Shown piece by piece: positions 31,109 through 41,241 of a stretch of DNA of 64,000 nt (position 1 is the stretch's first letter; each line of letters starts with the position of its first letter). Where the stretch lies: the NCBI RefSeq assembly GCF_029360585.1, contig NZ_JAQZSJ010000003.1:493088-557087 (forward strand), written 5' to 3'. The position numbers were made by a program, and so were the translations under genes. The notes under the pieces were generated by a model. It saw only the letters and a list, made by a program, of their open reading frames with translations, was not told the DNA's origin and made no database searches. This stretch comes from Cohnella caldifontis. Its GTDB lineage: Bacteria; Bacillota; Bacilli; Paenibacillales; Paenibacillaceae.

Positions 31109-34100
31109 ATGGAATCGCGGCAACAACCTCCGTTTCGCGGGATGCATCCGGTGCTGTCGGCATGGTTCGCCGAAACGTTCGGAGAACCGACGGACATCCA
31201 GCGCCGGTCGTGGGAAGCAATCGCGTCCGGCATCCATGCGCTGATCGCGGCGCCGACCGGTTCGGGGAAAACGCTGGCGGCACTGCTGCCGTGCCTGAAC
31301 CGGGTATTGGAAGAGAAAGCCGAGGGTCGCTTCGGCGGCAAAGGCGTGCGGATTTTGTACGTAACGCCGTTGAAGGCGCTCAACAACGATATCCACGAGC
31401 ATGCGGCCGGCTTCGTGGAGGAGCTGGACCGGTTAGCGCGGGATCGAGGGATGGCTTGGCCCGGCTTGCGAAGCGCCGTCCGGACGGGCGACACGAAGCC
31501 GTCCGAACGCGCGTCCATGCTTCGGAACCCGCCGGAACTGCTCGTTACGACGCCGGAGTCGCTCTATATTCTGCTCACCTCGGACAAGGGCCGGGACATG
31601 CTCCGCACGGTCCGCCAAGTCATCGTGGACGAGATTCACGACTTGGCCGCCGATAAGCGCGGGTCTCATTTGTCTTTGTCGCTTGAACGGTTAGAGGAAT
31701 GCTGCGGCAGCGGGCTGCAGCGGATCGGCATTTCCGCGACGCAGAAGCCGCTGGAGCGGGTGTCGCGGTTTTTGGGAGGATGGGAAGAGGCGGAATCGAC
31801 GGCGAACAAGGACGGGATTTCAACAAGCGAGGACGGCGATCCGGGAATCGCGGAAGAAGAAGACGGCGAAATCCGCGGGTTTGCGCATCCTCTCGGATAT
31901 CGCCCGCGGCCCGTTCGGATCGTCGAGAGCCGCATGGAGAAGTCGTACGAGGTGCTTGCGACGCTCCCCGATTTGAACCGCCAGCTGCAGACCCGGGATG
32001 CCGCGGTATGGCTGCCATTGCTTGACCGGCTGACGCAGTTGATGGAAGGAAGCCGCTCCGTATTGATTTACGTGAACAGCCGACGCTTATGCGAGCGGCT
32101 TTGTTTGCGTTTGAACGATCATGTCGGCTATGAAATGGCCCGCGCGCATCACGGCAGCATGTCCCGCGAATGGCGCCTGGAAGCGGAACGGCTGCTGAAG
32201 TCCGGGGAGCTGCGCTGCATCGTGGCGACGTCCTCGCTGGAGCTCGGCATCGACGTGGGCCATGTCGATCAGGTCATTCAGATCGACCCGCCGCCGGATG
32301 CCGCATCCGGCATCCAGCGCATGGGCCGCGCCGGCCATTCCGTCGGCGGCACGAGCCGCGGCGCCATCGTGGCCCGCTACAAAGGCGCGCTGCCGGACGC
32401 CGCCGTGCTCAGCCGCTTGATCGCCGAGCGCGACATCGAAGAGATCGTGATCCCCCGCGACGCGCTGGACGTGCTCGCCCAGCAGACGGTGGCGATGACG
32501 GCGGAGGGGGAACGAACGGCAGACGAGTGGTACCGGCTTGTCGTCCGGAGCGACGGTTACCGCGCGTTCCCGCGCGAGCGCCTGGAGCCGCTGCTGGAGC
32601 TGTTGTCGGGATTTTATCCGTTCGTCCGCCCGCTGCTGGATTGGGACCGGGAGACTGGCACGATTTCCCGCCGGCCGGGATCGGCCATGGCGGCGATCAC
32701 GGGGGCCGGCACGATCCCGCAAAGCTCGGCGTATCCGGTGCACCACGCGGAGAGCCGGGCCCACATCGGCGAGCTCGACGAGGAATTCATCCACGAATCG
32801 AGGGTCGGCGACGTCGTCCAGCTTGGCGCGCAATCCTGGATCATCCGGGAAATCCGTTCGGACCGCGTCTACGCGACCGAAGCGGGCAACCGGTTCAGCG
32901 AAACGCCGTTCTGGCGGAACGAAGCGCCTTCGAGATCGTACGAGCTGGGATTGAAAATCGGGGCGTTCCTGCGGGAAATGGAGGGACGGATGGCGAGGCC
33001 CGACCAAGAGACCGCCGATTGGCTGCAGAGCAGGTATGGCTTGGACGCCATGGCCGCCGGGGAGTTGATCGAATACATGCGCTCCCAGCAGGCGGTCAGC
33101 ATGATGCCGACCGACCGGCGGATCGTAGTCGAGCAATACCGGGATGCCGCGAACCAGAAGCACGTGCTGATCCATAACCTGTTCGGGCGCAAGGTGAACC
33201 GCACGTGGCTGATGGCGATCCAGCGGCAATTCGAAGGGAAACTGAAGTATCGGGTCTACGGCAATGCCAAGGACAACGGCATCGAGCTCGTGTTTTCCGA
33301 TTGGGACGTTTCCTGGCTGCACGAGATTTGGCAGATTACGACCGCGAACGCGGAAGCGATCTTGGCCGACGCGCTTGCCGAGTCCCCGCTGCTGGCAGTA
33401 TCGTTCCGGAGGCTGGCGGAGACCTCCCTGCTGATGGCGCGCAGCTTCACGCGGGTTCCGCTGTGGCAGAAACGGCTGCGGAGCGCGGAGCTGCTGAAGA
33501 GCGCTTTGCCGTATGCGGATCGGTTCCCGTTGTTCCGGGAAGCGATGCGCGAGGCGATGCAGGATTTTCTGGACCTCGATCGGCTGCGAGAAGTGTTGGA
33601 CGGGATGGCGGACGGGAGCATCGATACGGTCGTGCGCGAAACGGAGTTTCCGTCGCCGCTGGCGGCCCAGTTCGCGTTCGACTACGTCAACATGCGAATT
33701 TACGAGGGCGATGGACTGGACGAAGCGGTGCAGCTGCAATTACTGCAGTTCAGCCGTTCCATGGCGGGGAACTTGTTCGGCGGGGATGACGGCGCGTTGC
33801 AGCCGGTCGATCCGGAAGTGCTCGAGGAGGAAAGGCAGAGACTCGCCGAAGCGGGCAGGGAAGTGCGGAACGCGGACGGGCTGCTCCGCCTGCTGAAGGA
33901 ACGGGGCGACCTGACGGAGTCGGAGCTCGAGAAGCTGGCCGGATCGGAAGCGGGAGCATGGCTGGAGGAATTGAAGCGCGGCCGCCGGGTGGCCGAGATT
34001 CGCCAGCCGGACGGCGCCGCGCGCTGGATCGCGGCGGACGAGCGGGAGCTGTATCGGTCGTTTCCGCATTCTGCCGAGTCCGTTGCGCTGATCGCCGGCC

Positions 34101-35629
34101 GTTACGCGGACCATCGGCTGTCGGTGACGGAGGCGGATTTGCGGGAGCGTTTTCCCGGACTGTCGGCGAAAGAAGCGGAAGCCGTCGTGGACACGCTGCT
34201 TGGGCAAGGCCTCATCGAACAGGCGCCGTTCGCGGCGGACGCATCGGAGCGCTTATGGACCAGCCGCAAAGTCGCCGAGCGGCTCATCCGGCTGACGATC
34301 GGCAAAGCCCGCCGAAGCCTGGAGCCGGTGGAGCCTTCCCGCCTGCTGGAAGGGCTGCTGCGGCGCCAGCGCGTGCTGCCGGCGGGCGCACTGCGGGGCG
34401 AGGCCGGGCTGCTGGCGGTGCTGGAGCGGCTGCAGGGCTTGTTTTTGCCTTGGACGTTGTGGGAATCCGTCGTGTTTCCGTCCCGGCTGCCGGACTACCG
34501 GAAGGAAACGCTCGACTTGCTCTGCGCCTCCGGCCAAGTGATCTGGGTCGGCCGCAAGGAAGAGGGGGAGAAGGAAGGCCGGACGGCGTTTTTTCTGGCC
34601 GAGAGCCGGGAACTCTACGCGCCTTGCCTCCAGGCGGAAGAAGCGCGGGCGGGTGCCGCCCGGCACCCCGAACTCCTGGAACGGTTAAAAAACAGCGGAG
34701 CGAGGTTCCTCACCCGTCTGGCACAAGAAACGGGTCGTCTCCCCTCGGAGGTATTGTCCGATTTGCTGGACTTGGTATGGGAAGGGCGCGTCTCGAACGA
34801 CCAATTCGCGCCTTTGCGTCAGTCCGGCCGCGCGAAAGGGAAAGAGGGCTTCCAGAAAGCCGGCTCCGGACTGGGCCGGTGGTATTGGACGGGTTCGCTG
34901 CTGGCAGACGGCGAAGCGGGTCCCGGGGCAACGGACGCATCGGCGAATTCGGGACGCCCGGCAAGCTCGCCTGAAAGCCCGGCCCTCAGCCACAACGCCG
35001 ACGGCCAGCCCGCCGTCCAATGGATCCACCATTTGTTGCAAACGTACGGGGTTCTGACGAAAGACCTCGCGAACAAAACGTGTCCCTACGAGTGGGATAC
35101 GCTTCTCCCGGTTCTAAGACAGCTGGAAGAATGGGGCGCGGTCACACGGGGAGCGTTCGTCCGCGGTCTTCAGGTCCTCCAATTCACGACCCGCGAGCTG
35201 GCGGAGGAATTCCGCAAGCCCCCGCCTTCGGATGAAGGAGCCCCCGTGACGGTTCTGTCATCCGTGGACCCGGCCAATCCGTATGGGTTGATCTTGGATT
35301 GGCCCTCCCGGGAAGGCGCGTCTTTCGCGCGGAAGGCGGGAAATTACCTGGTGCTCCAAGGCGGCCGCTGGCTCTACTGGATCGAGAACGGCGGCAAGCG
35401 GATTTTCGCCATGGAAGAGGAAGCGGCGACGGACCCCCGTTTCGCCGAATCCGCGCTGCGATCGGCGTTCGCGGCGTTGCTGAAGCGGCAGGGTTTGTCC
35501 AAAATCACAGTCGAACAGTGGAACGGTCAAACCGTGACGGAGACGCAAGCGGCCGATCGTCTGCGCGCGCTTGGCGCCGAACGCGACCGGAGCAAGCTCG
35601 TGGTATGGAAGAGCGCTTTGCATTCGTAA
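31109..35629 (+). CDS. lhr: Lhr-type large ATP-dependent helicase
   Basis: A 1506-aa superfamily-2 helicase of full Lhr length (E. coli Lhr is ~1540). Motif I is APTGSGKT (48-55), motif II DEIH (VIVDEIHDLAADKRG), motif III SATQKP, motif VI QRMGRAGHS. The winged-helix and Lhr-core domains follow to ~residue 900, then the long C-terminal extension of bacterial Lhr. Lhr is a 3'-5' translocase that unwinds RNA:DNA hybrids and is linked to DNA repair. It begins 87 bp after uvrB with no terminator between, so co-transcription under the SOS-like promoter is likely. Confidence 0.92.
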   Translation: MESRQQPPFRGMHPVLSAWFAETFGEPTDIQRRSWEAIASGIHALIAAPTGSGKTLAALLPCLNRVLEEKAEGRFGGKGVRILYVTPLKALNNDIHEHAAGFVEELDRLARDRGMAWPGLRSAVRTGDTKPSERASMLRNPPELLVTTPESLYILLTSDKGRDMLRTVRQVIVDEIHDLAADKRGSHLSLSLERLEECCGSGLQRIGISATQKPLERVSRFLGGWEEAESTANKDGISTSEDGDPGIAEEEDGEIRGFAHPLGYRPRPVRIVESRMEKSYEVLATLPDLNRQLQTRDAAVWLPLLDRLTQLMEGSRSVLIYVNSRRLCERLCLRLNDHVGYEMARAHHGSMSREWRLEAERLLKSGELRCIVATSSLELGIDVGHVDQVIQIDPPPDAASGIQRMGRAGHSVGGTSRGAIVARYKGALPDAAVLSRLIAERDIEEIVIPRDALDVLAQQTVAMTAEGERTADEWYRLVVRSDGYRAFPRERLEPLLELLSGFYPFVRPLLDWDRETGTISRRPGSAMAAITGAGTIPQSSAYPVHHAESRAHIGELDEEFIHESRVGDVVQLGAQSWIIREIRSDRVYATEAGNRFSETPFWRNEAPSRSYELGLKIGAFLREMEGRMARPDQETADWLQSRYGLDAMAAGELIEYMRSQQAVSMMPTDRRIVVEQYRDAANQKHVLIHNLFGRKVNRTWLMAIQRQFEGKLKYRVYGNAKDNGIELVFSDWDVSWLHEIWQITTANAEAILADALAESPLLAVSFRRLAETSLLMARSFTRVPLWQKRLRSAELLKSALPYADRFPLFREAMREAMQDFLDLDRLREVLDGMADGSIDTVVRETEFPSPLAAQFAFDYVNMRIYEGDGLDEAVQLQLLQFSRSMAGNLFGGDDGALQPVDPEVLEEERQRLAEAGREVRNADGLLRLLKERGDLTESELEKLAGSEAGAWLEELKRGRRVAEIRQPDGAARWIAADERELYRSFPHSAESVALIAGRYADHRLSVTEADLRERFPGLSAKEAEAVVDTLLGQGLIEQAPFAADASERLWTSRKVAERLIRLTIGKARRSLEPVEPSRLLEGLLRRQRVLPAGALRGEAGLLAVLERLQGLFLPWTLWESVVFPSRLPDYRKETLDLLCASGQVIWVGRKEEGEKEGRTAFFLAESRELYAPCLQAEEARAGAARHPELLERLKNSGARFLTRLAQETGRLPSEVLSDLLDLVWEGRVSNDQFAPLRQSGRAKGKEGFQKAGSGLGRWYWTGSLLADGEAGPGATDASANSGRPASSPESPALSHNADGQPAVQWIHHLLQTYGVLTKDLANKTCPYEWDTLLPVLRQLEEWGAVTRGAFVRGLQVLQFTTRELAEEFRKPPPSDEGAPVTVLSSVDPANPYGLILDWPSREGASFARKAGNYLVLQGGRWLYWIENGGKRIFAMEEEAATDPRFAESALRSAFAALLKRQGLSKITVEQWNGQTVTETQAADRLRALGAERDRSKLVVWKSALHS

Positions 35630-35752
35630 ACCATCCGAAATATTTACGCGATAAAGAGCTTCCCGGTAAGGGGAGCCGTATCATTACGGCTTGCGAGCGG
35701 AAAGTATGAGATTGTAAGTAGGACAGATTATAGTTCAGGGAAAGTTACAACA

Positions 35753-36172
35753 ATGAGTAGTGGGCACGGGGGAGCAAAAGATGCGTTAGCGTGGATGGAC
35801 AGCCCTTATTACGAATATCCCATGATGGCTATTGGAATGTTAGATGGAGCAGGAGAAGCTAGGCTCCTTGCTAAATATGGTGATAGAATTGGTAATCTTG
35901 GTACATTTATTAAAAATGAAACGCCAATAATCGACTGGGCTAACGCTCGGGTACATGCACTTAATAGGATGGTACAAGAAAATTTATCTCCCGAAACTGT
36001 CCAAAGCTGGGTAAATTCGGCAAAAGCGATCTTACAAGACGATGGTACAATTCTATATCTATCAAAAAAGGGAGCTGTTGCAATCAAAAATGGAGCACTT
36101 CAAACAGTATATAGTGCAAATAAGTATAAGGATCATATAAAAGATGCGATCGTACTTTTGTTTGGTAAATGA
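35753..36172 (+). CDS. orphan C-terminal toxin domain (probable RNase of polymorphic-toxin type)
   Basis: A 139-aa AT-rich frame unlike its GC-rich neighbours. The C-terminal half carries ARVHALNRMVQENLSPETV, then GTILYLSKKGAVAIKNG and LQTVYS. This pattern (hAxxRM helix, then strands ending in a 'TVY' strand) is seen in barnase/EndoU/RelE-like nuclease domains at the tips of polymorphic toxins. The frame is open upstream of this ATG all the way to the lhr stop, and the ATG has only a weak site. It is therefore probably a displaced toxin tail without its delivery part. The next gene, 9 bp on, looks like its immunity protein. Function is inferred from context. Confidence 0.5.
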   Translation: MSSGHGGAKDALAWMDSPYYEYPMMAIGMLDGAGEARLLAKYGDRIGNLGTFIKNETPIIDWANARVHALNRMVQENLSPETVQSWVNSAKAILQDDGTILYLSKKGAVAIKNGALQTVYSANKYKDHIKDAIVLLFGK

Positions 36173-36181
36173 GGTGGAACT

Positions 36182-36418
36182 GTGATAGAAAAAATATCTC
36201 ATGTAATCAATACTTGGGACCCGGCAAGATTAATGTCACATGCACCTGACGATGAATACACATTCGAAGTAATGAAAATTTATGAATTTTTGCAGAAAGA
36301 AAAGGATCCTCATAAATTGGCATATGAAATAAAGAATATATTTAACCAAACATTTGGTGATGAGATTAATTACGACTTGAAAACTTACCTAGAAGTAGCA
36401 CATCAAATATTGAGTTAA
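36182..36418 (+). CDS. small DUF1871-like protein, probable immunity partner
   Basis: A 78-aa acidic helical protein: INTWDPARLMSHAPDDEY, then an LAYEIKNIFNQTFGD helix and a VAHQIL end. The 'WDP...aPxDEY...LA..I..iF' pattern resembles DUF1871 proteins, small Bacillus proteins some of which lie next to toxin tails. Base composition is as AT-rich as the preceding gene and the two are 9 bp apart, so they probably arrived together. GAGGTGG precedes the GTG start. Confidence 0.5.
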   Translation: MIEKISHVINTWDPARLMSHAPDDEYTFEVMKIYEFLQKEKDPHKLAYEIKNIFNQTFGDEINYDLKTYLEVAHQILS

Positions 36419-36425
36419 ACGTTAT

Positions 36426-36461
36426 ACCACATGTGAGTGTAAAAACTCCATGTGGTTTTTT
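36426..36461 (+). terminator. terminator after the toxin-immunity cassette
   Basis: ACCACATG-t-GAGT pairs with ACTC-CATGTGGT (one bulge), then a run of T's. Confidence 0.88.
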
Positions 36462-36499
36462 ATGAATTCTCATCTACGTGACGATTAGGCTAGCGCCCC

Positions 36500-37159
36500 T
36501 CATTCCCCCTCCCACCGGTACCCGACGGCTTGCAGCCAAGCGCGGGCGACGATCATGTGGCCGGTCTGGGTAGGGTGGATCCGATCGAGGGCCAGTTCCA
36601 TCGAATAATGGTGCTCCAGATAACGGTCGAATGCTTGCTGGACGTCGACGAACAGGGTGCCGTGCCGCTGGCTGACGCGTCGGACGGCTTCTCCGTATCT
36701 ATCCGTCATCTCCCGGACGCGGTCGCGGCCGTTGCTTTCGATAAAGAAAGGGGTCATCAGGATCACGCCCGACGCGCCCCCGTCTTTCGCCGACGCGACG
36801 AGCCCGTCCAGCGTCCGTTCGTATTCCTCCAAAGAAACGTGCCGCTCCGACATATGCCGGCGGTTGAAGTGGCGCGTGACGTCGTTGATGCCGATCATGA
36901 TGGAGAGCCAGTCGGGCTTCAGGTCGAGCGCATCGGTTTGCCATCGATCCTTCAACTCCCGCACGGTATTGCCGGCGATCCCCATATTGACGACGCGGAT
37001 TTCCTTGGTCGGGTAAGCCGACTCCACCAAAGCGTTGATCATGGAGACGTAGCCGTTCCCCAGGCTGTCCCCCTTGCCTTCGCCGACTGGCCGTGCCCGG
37101 TCGCAGTCGGTGATGGAATCCCCGATCATTAGGAGTTTCGCTCGGTCCGGAATCCTCAT
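36500..37159 (-). CDS. SGNH/GDSL-family hydrolase
   Basis: A 219-aa cytosolic serine esterase. All four blocks are seen: GDSITD (Ser), GIAGNT (Gly), GINDV (Asn), and the C-terminal DRIHPTQTGH (Asp and His). The family includes carbohydrate deacetylases and acyl-esterases; substrate cannot be told from sequence. No signal peptide. The start lies 45 bp after cbiZ on the same strand. Confidence 0.85.
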   Translation of the reverse strand: MRIPDRAKLLMIGDSITDCDRARPVGEGKGDSLGNGYVSMINALVESAYPTKEIRVVNMGIAGNTVRELKDRWQTDALDLKPDWLSIMIGINDVTRHFNRRHMSERHVSLEEYERTLDGLVASAKDGGASGVILMTPFFIESNGRDRVREMTDRYGEAVRRVSQRHGTLFVDVQQAFDRYLEHHYSMELALDRIHPTQTGHMIVARAWLQAVGYRWEGE

Positions 37160-37204
37160 TTTATCGAAAACCTCCGCCTTTGGTTTCTCTCCCGAATCAA
37201 AGTC

Positions 37205-37924
37205 TCACTCGATGAAAGCCGACTCGCCTTGCGAGGAGACCGTTTCTCTCACCGAACGGTACACCAATTGTCCGATCGCGCTGCCGATCGGCGTCGCCGT
37301 CCCCGCATAGCGGTGGACATGCCCGTTCGCCGCCCGCGGGTTGACGGCAAGCACGATCGCGTCGGTCGTCGTGCCGGTCGCCGCAGCCGGATAAAGATGA
37401 TCCTGGATACCCTCGTCCTGAAGCGCGGCCGCCTTGGCTTCCGTGGCCGTGATGATCGCGTTCACGATCGCGGCTTCGGACATTCGGGCGTCCAGCAGCA
37501 CGACGGTGTTGATCGTACCGGCTGCGTATTCCTCGAATACCGGCCGTTTTAGCCCGGCACGCGCGGCGTTGGCCGTTCCGGCCGTGGTGCAGACGACTAG
37601 CCGGAAACCGCCATTTGTCCATTCGCAAATCGAGGCGTGCGGCAGTTTGGCTGCGGTAATGAGCCCCACGCACGTTTCCGCCGGATATCCCCAATGCGCG
37701 ATCCGGTCACGCATCAACGTTGTCGGGTCGGAGCAATCGAAATCTTTGCCTACCCGCCAATTGACGATATGGTCGGCTTGACCGGCGTCACCCCATACCG
37801 CATTGCTGCGAATATCGAGAAGATGGCCGGTCTGAATGAGAAGATGGTCTTCGCGGAAATGAACGGCGATTTCCGGCCACGCGGAGGAGCGGTATAAGGT
37901 CTCTCTGGTTCGGAACGGCTGCAA
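37205..37924 (-). CDS. cbiZ: adenosylcobinamide amidohydrolase
   Basis: A 239-aa CbiZ-type enzyme that removes the aminopropanol arm of adenosylcobinamide to give adenosylcobyric acid, letting the cell salvage corrinoids. Recognised from [14 protein letters not shown] and [13 protein letters not shown], the conserved CbiZ stretches. The TTG start follows GAGGAGG at 8 bp. No other cobalamin gene or B12 riboswitch is nearby. A two-gene unit with the SGNH hydrolase is likely. Confidence 0.85.
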   Translation of the reverse strand: MQPFRTRETLYRSSAWPEIAVHFREDHLLIQTGHLLDIRSNAVWGDAGQADHIVNWRVGKDFDCSDPTTLMRDRIAHWGYPAETCVGLITAAKLPHASICEWTNGGFRLVVCTTAGTANAARAGLKRPVFEEYAAGTINTVVLLDARMSEAAIVNAIITATEAKAAALQDEGIQDHLYPAAATGTTTDAIVLAVNPRAANGHVHRYAGTATPIGSAIGQLVYRSVRETVSSQGESAFIE

Positions 37925-38077
37925 GGAAACGGCCTCCTCGTCGGATGCATGGAGCCAGGCGCGCTAAAGCATCGGATAACGCCCGGAAAACGAATCTATT
38001 ATAGTCCGAATTCACGGGATACGCATCCGAATTTCTTCCTGAAAATTCGAATCGATTACAAAAATTTGCAATCCCGT

Positions 38078-38106
38078 TTGCATGCCGCCCTGTCGTTGGG
38101 TATAAT
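38078..38106 (+). promoter_or_regulatory. sigma-A promoter of uvrA
   Basis: TTGCAT, 17 bp, TATAAT; a close relative of the uvrB promoter. Confidence 0.8.
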
Positions 38107-38111
38107 GGACG

Positions 38112-38125
38112 GGAACAAACATTCC
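38112..38125. promoter_or_regulatory. LexA-like operator of uvrA
   Basis: GGAACAAACATTCC begins 5 bp after the -10, the same position as in uvrB, and shares GGGAACAMACATTC with it. It has three mismatches to the standard 14-bp SOS box. Confidence 0.6.
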
Positions 38126-38194
38126 TATTTGTGGGTGAACGACTGCGGCCGGACCGATAACCCCGCCGCTCCGTCGCGAAAGGGGCTTTCATCG

Positions 38195-41053
38195 TTGGCC
38201 AACGAGTTTATCGTCATCAAGGGCGCCCGCGCCCATAACCTTAAAAATATCGACGTGACGATTCCGCGGGACAAGTTCGTCGTGCTTACCGGCTTGTCCG
38301 GTTCGGGCAAATCGTCGCTCGCCTTCGATACGATCTACGCCGAAGGCCAGCGCCGTTACGTGGAATCGCTGTCCGCCTACGCACGGCAATTCCTCGGCCA
38401 GATGGACAAACCGGACGTCGACTCCATCGAAGGGTTGTCGCCGGCCATTTCCATCGACCAGAAGACGACGAGCCGCAACCCGCGTTCGACCGTCGGGACC
38501 GTCACGGAAATTTACGATTATTTGCGTCTGCTGTTCGCCCGGATCGGAAAGCCGCATTGTCCGGAGCACGGCGTGGAAATTTCCTCGCAGACCGTGGAGC
38601 AGATGGTCGACCGGCTCATGGAATATCCGGAACGGACGCGGCTGCAGATTCTCGCTCCCATCGTATCCGGACGCAAGGGGGAGCACGCCAAGCTGCTGGC
38701 CGACGTCCAGAAGCAAGGCTTCGTCCGGGTGCGCGTCAACGGCGAAATCCGGGATCTCTCGGAGAAAATCGAGCTGGAGAAAAACAAGAAGCACTCGATC
38801 GAGGTCGTCGTCGACCGCATCGTGGTGAAAGACGAAGTCGCCGCCCGGCTGGCGGATTCGCTGGAGACGGCATTGAAGCTGTCCGACGGTCAAGTGATCG
38901 TGGACGTGATGGACAAGGAAGAGCTGCTTTTCAACTCCAAGCTGGCTTGTCCGATCTGCGGCTTCTCCATGGATGAACTCGCTCCGCGAATGTTCTCCTT
39001 CAACTCGCCCTTTGGCGCCTGCCCGGAGTGCGACGGCCTCGGCGCGAAGATGATCATCGACCCGGAGCTGCTCGTGCCCGACCGGACCAAGAGCATCGAC
39101 GACGGCGCTTTCGAAGCTTGGGCCGGCAGCACGTCCAACTACTATCCGCAGTTCCTCGCGGCGGTCTGCGCCCATTATGGGATTCGGACCGACGTGCCGG
39201 TGTCGGAACTGACCGACAAACAGTTGGACATCCTCCTGTACGGTACCGGAGGAGAACGGATCCGCTTCCGCTACGAGAACGAATTCGGGCATACGCGGGA
39301 CGCGCAGGTTCCGTTCGAGGGCATCGTCCATAACCTGGAGCGGCGCTATCGGGAGACCGGTTCCGAAGGCATCCGGGAATTCATCGAAGGATACATGAGC
39401 GCCCGGCCTTGCGGCACCTGCAAAGGACATCGTCTGAAGAAGGAAGTGCTGGCCGTCACGGTCGGCGGCGAGAACATCGCGCACGTGACTTCGCTGTCGA
39501 TCGGGGACGCCCGGGAATTTTTCGAGAGGCTCTCTTTGAACGAGAAAGAGAAGGCGATCGCGAACCTCATCCTCAAGGAGATCAACAGCCGGCTGGGCTT
39601 CCTGGTCAACGTGGGGTTGAACTATCTCACCATGTCGCGGGCGGCGGGCACGCTGTCCGGCGGAGAAGCGCAGCGGATTCGCCTGGCGACGCAGATCGGC
39701 TCCAGCTTGATGGGCGTCCTGTATATTCTCGATGAACCCAGCATCGGGCTGCATCAGCGGGATAACGACCGGCTGATCCGGACGCTGGAGCATATGCGGG
39801 ATCTCGGCAATACGCTGATCGTCGTCGAGCACGACGAGGACACGATGCTGGCGGCGGATTACATCATCGACATCGGGCCGGGCGCCGGCATCCACGGGGG
39901 CCGGGTCATCTCGCAAGGGACCCCGAAGGAAGTGATGGCGGACGAGAACTCGCTTACGGGCGCATACCTGAGCGGACGCAAGTTCATTCCCGTGCCGCTC
40001 AAGCGCCGCAAGCCGAACGGCAAGTGGCTGGAAGTGAAGGGCGCGAAGGAGAACAACCTGAAAAACCTGAACGCCAAATTCCCGCTCGGCGTCTTCACCG
40101 CCGTAACGGGGGTGTCCGGCTCCGGCAAGTCCACGCTCGTGAACGAAATCCTGTACAAGACGCTGGCCCGCGATTTGAACAAGTCGAAGGTGCGCCCCGG
40201 CGCCTATAAGGAAATGCTCGGCCTGGAGCATCTGGATAAGGTCATCGACATCGACCAGTCTCCGATCGGCCGGACGCCGCGCTCGAACCCGGCGACGTAC
40301 ACCGGCGTGTTCGACGATATCCGCGGCGTATTCGAGATGACGAACGAAGCGAAAGTCCGCGGCTATAAGAAAGGGCGCTTCAGCTTCAACGTCAAAGGCG
40401 GGCGCTGCGAAGCCTGCAAGGGCGACGGGATCATCAAAATCGAGATGCACTTCTTGCCGGACGTGTACGTGCCCTGCGACGTGTGCAAGGGCAAGCGCTA
40501 CAACCGCGAAACGTTGGAAGTCAAATACAAGGGCAAGAACATTTCCGAAGTGCTGGATATGACGATCGAGGATGCGACGGAATTTTTCTCGAACATCCCC
40601 CGCATTCACCGGAAGATCCAGACGCTGATGGACGTCGGCCTCGGCTATATGACCTTGGGCCAGCCAGCCACGACGCTGTCGGGCGGGGAAGCCCAGCGCG
40701 TCAAGCTGGCGGCCGAGCTGTACCGCCGCAGCACGGGCAAGACGCTCTACATTCTCGACGAGCCGACCACCGGCTTGCACGTGGACGACATCGACCGGCT
40801 GCTGCAGGTGCTGCACCGCTTGGTCGACTCGGGTGAATCGGTGCTCGTAATCGAGCACAACCTGGACGTGATCAAGACGGCCGACTACATCGTCGACCTC
40901 GGCCCCGAAGGCGGCAGCGGCGGCGGCACGATCATCGCGACCGGCACGCCAGAGGAAGTGGCGAAAAACCCGAAATCCTACACCGGCAAGTACCTCGCGC
41001 CGGTCCTGGAGCGCGACCGCGCCCGCACCGAAGCCGCGATGGCGAAAGTTTGA
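38195..41053 (+). CDS. uvrA: excinuclease ABC subunit A
   Basis: A 952-aa damage-recognition ATPase. Two ABC modules are seen: Walker [13 protein letters not shown] and [12 protein letters not shown], with signatures [12 protein letters not shown] and [12 protein letters not shown]. Two CxxC zinc modules are seen (CPICGF...CPECDG and CEACKGDG...[10 protein letters not shown]). The TTG at 38195 gives the usual start [16 protein letters not shown] and has AAGGGG upstream. Earlier ATGs in frame lie in or before the promoter. It is separated from uvrB by 7 kb although the two are adjacent in Bacillus. Confidence 0.97.
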   Translation: MANEFIVIKGARAHNLKNIDVTIPRDKFVVLTGLSGSGKSSLAFDTIYAEGQRRYVESLSAYARQFLGQMDKPDVDSIEGLSPAISIDQKTTSRNPRSTVGTVTEIYDYLRLLFARIGKPHCPEHGVEISSQTVEQMVDRLMEYPERTRLQILAPIVSGRKGEHAKLLADVQKQGFVRVRVNGEIRDLSEKIELEKNKKHSIEVVVDRIVVKDEVAARLADSLETALKLSDGQVIVDVMDKEELLFNSKLACPICGFSMDELAPRMFSFNSPFGACPECDGLGAKMIIDPELLVPDRTKSIDDGAFEAWAGSTSNYYPQFLAAVCAHYGIRTDVPVSELTDKQLDILLYGTGGERIRFRYENEFGHTRDAQVPFEGIVHNLERRYRETGSEGIREFIEGYMSARPCGTCKGHRLKKEVLAVTVGGENIAHVTSLSIGDAREFFERLSLNEKEKAIANLILKEINSRLGFLVNVGLNYLTMSRAAGTLSGGEAQRIRLATQIGSSLMGVLYILDEPSIGLHQRDNDRLIRTLEHMRDLGNTLIVVEHDEDTMLAADYIIDIGPGAGIHGGRVISQGTPKEVMADENSLTGAYLSGRKFIPVPLKRRKPNGKWLEVKGAKENNLKNLNAKFPLGVFTAVTGVSGSGKSTLVNEILYKTLARDLNKSKVRPGAYKEMLGLEHLDKVIDIDQSPIGRTPRSNPATYTGVFDDIRGVFEMTNEAKVRGYKKGRFSFNVKGGRCEACKGDGIIKIEMHFLPDVYVPCDVCKGKRYNRETLEVKYKGKNISEVLDMTIEDATEFFSNIPRIHRKIQTLMDVGLGYMTLGQPATTLSGGEAQRVKLAAELYRRSTGKTLYILDEPTTGLHVDDIDRLLQVLHRLVDSGESVLVIEHNLDVIKTADYIVDLGPEGGSGGGTIIATGTPEEVAKNPKSYTGKYLAPVLERDRARTEAAMAKV

Positions 41054-41088
41054 GTCTTCTTTTCCCGCGAACGGCCTCCGAATCGCGA

Positions 41089-41122
41089 GCCTCCGTTGCT
41101 TAGGCAACGGGGGCCGTTTTCG
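41089..41122 (+). terminator. terminator after uvrA
   Basis: GCCTCCGTTGC pairs with GCAACGGGGGC (one wobble), followed by CGTTTTCGTTTCTTT. Confidence 0.8.
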
Positions 41123-41241
41123 TTTCTTTACAGTAAAAAAGAGGAAGTTTACGCGGAATGATCGAAGAAACAGAATGACGGAAAGCGGTTATATCGAGGA
41201 AAACGATAAATCATGGCGACGGAGAGAGGGGGCGATCGTTC

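Noticed and set aside
35630..36420. Prophage or IS element as carrier of the AT-rich cassette
   Set aside because: No transposase, integrase, terminal inverted repeats or target duplication could be found.
37925..38077. Cobalamin riboswitch near cbiZ
   Set aside because: No B12-box or associated conserved stems were found on either strand between cbiZ and uvrA.
37949..38194. Upstream ATG starts for uvrA (and likewise 28919-29017 for uvrB)
   Set aside because: These would place the promoter and operator inside the coding region and give N-termini unlike the family; the TTG at 38195 and ATG at 29018 fit.
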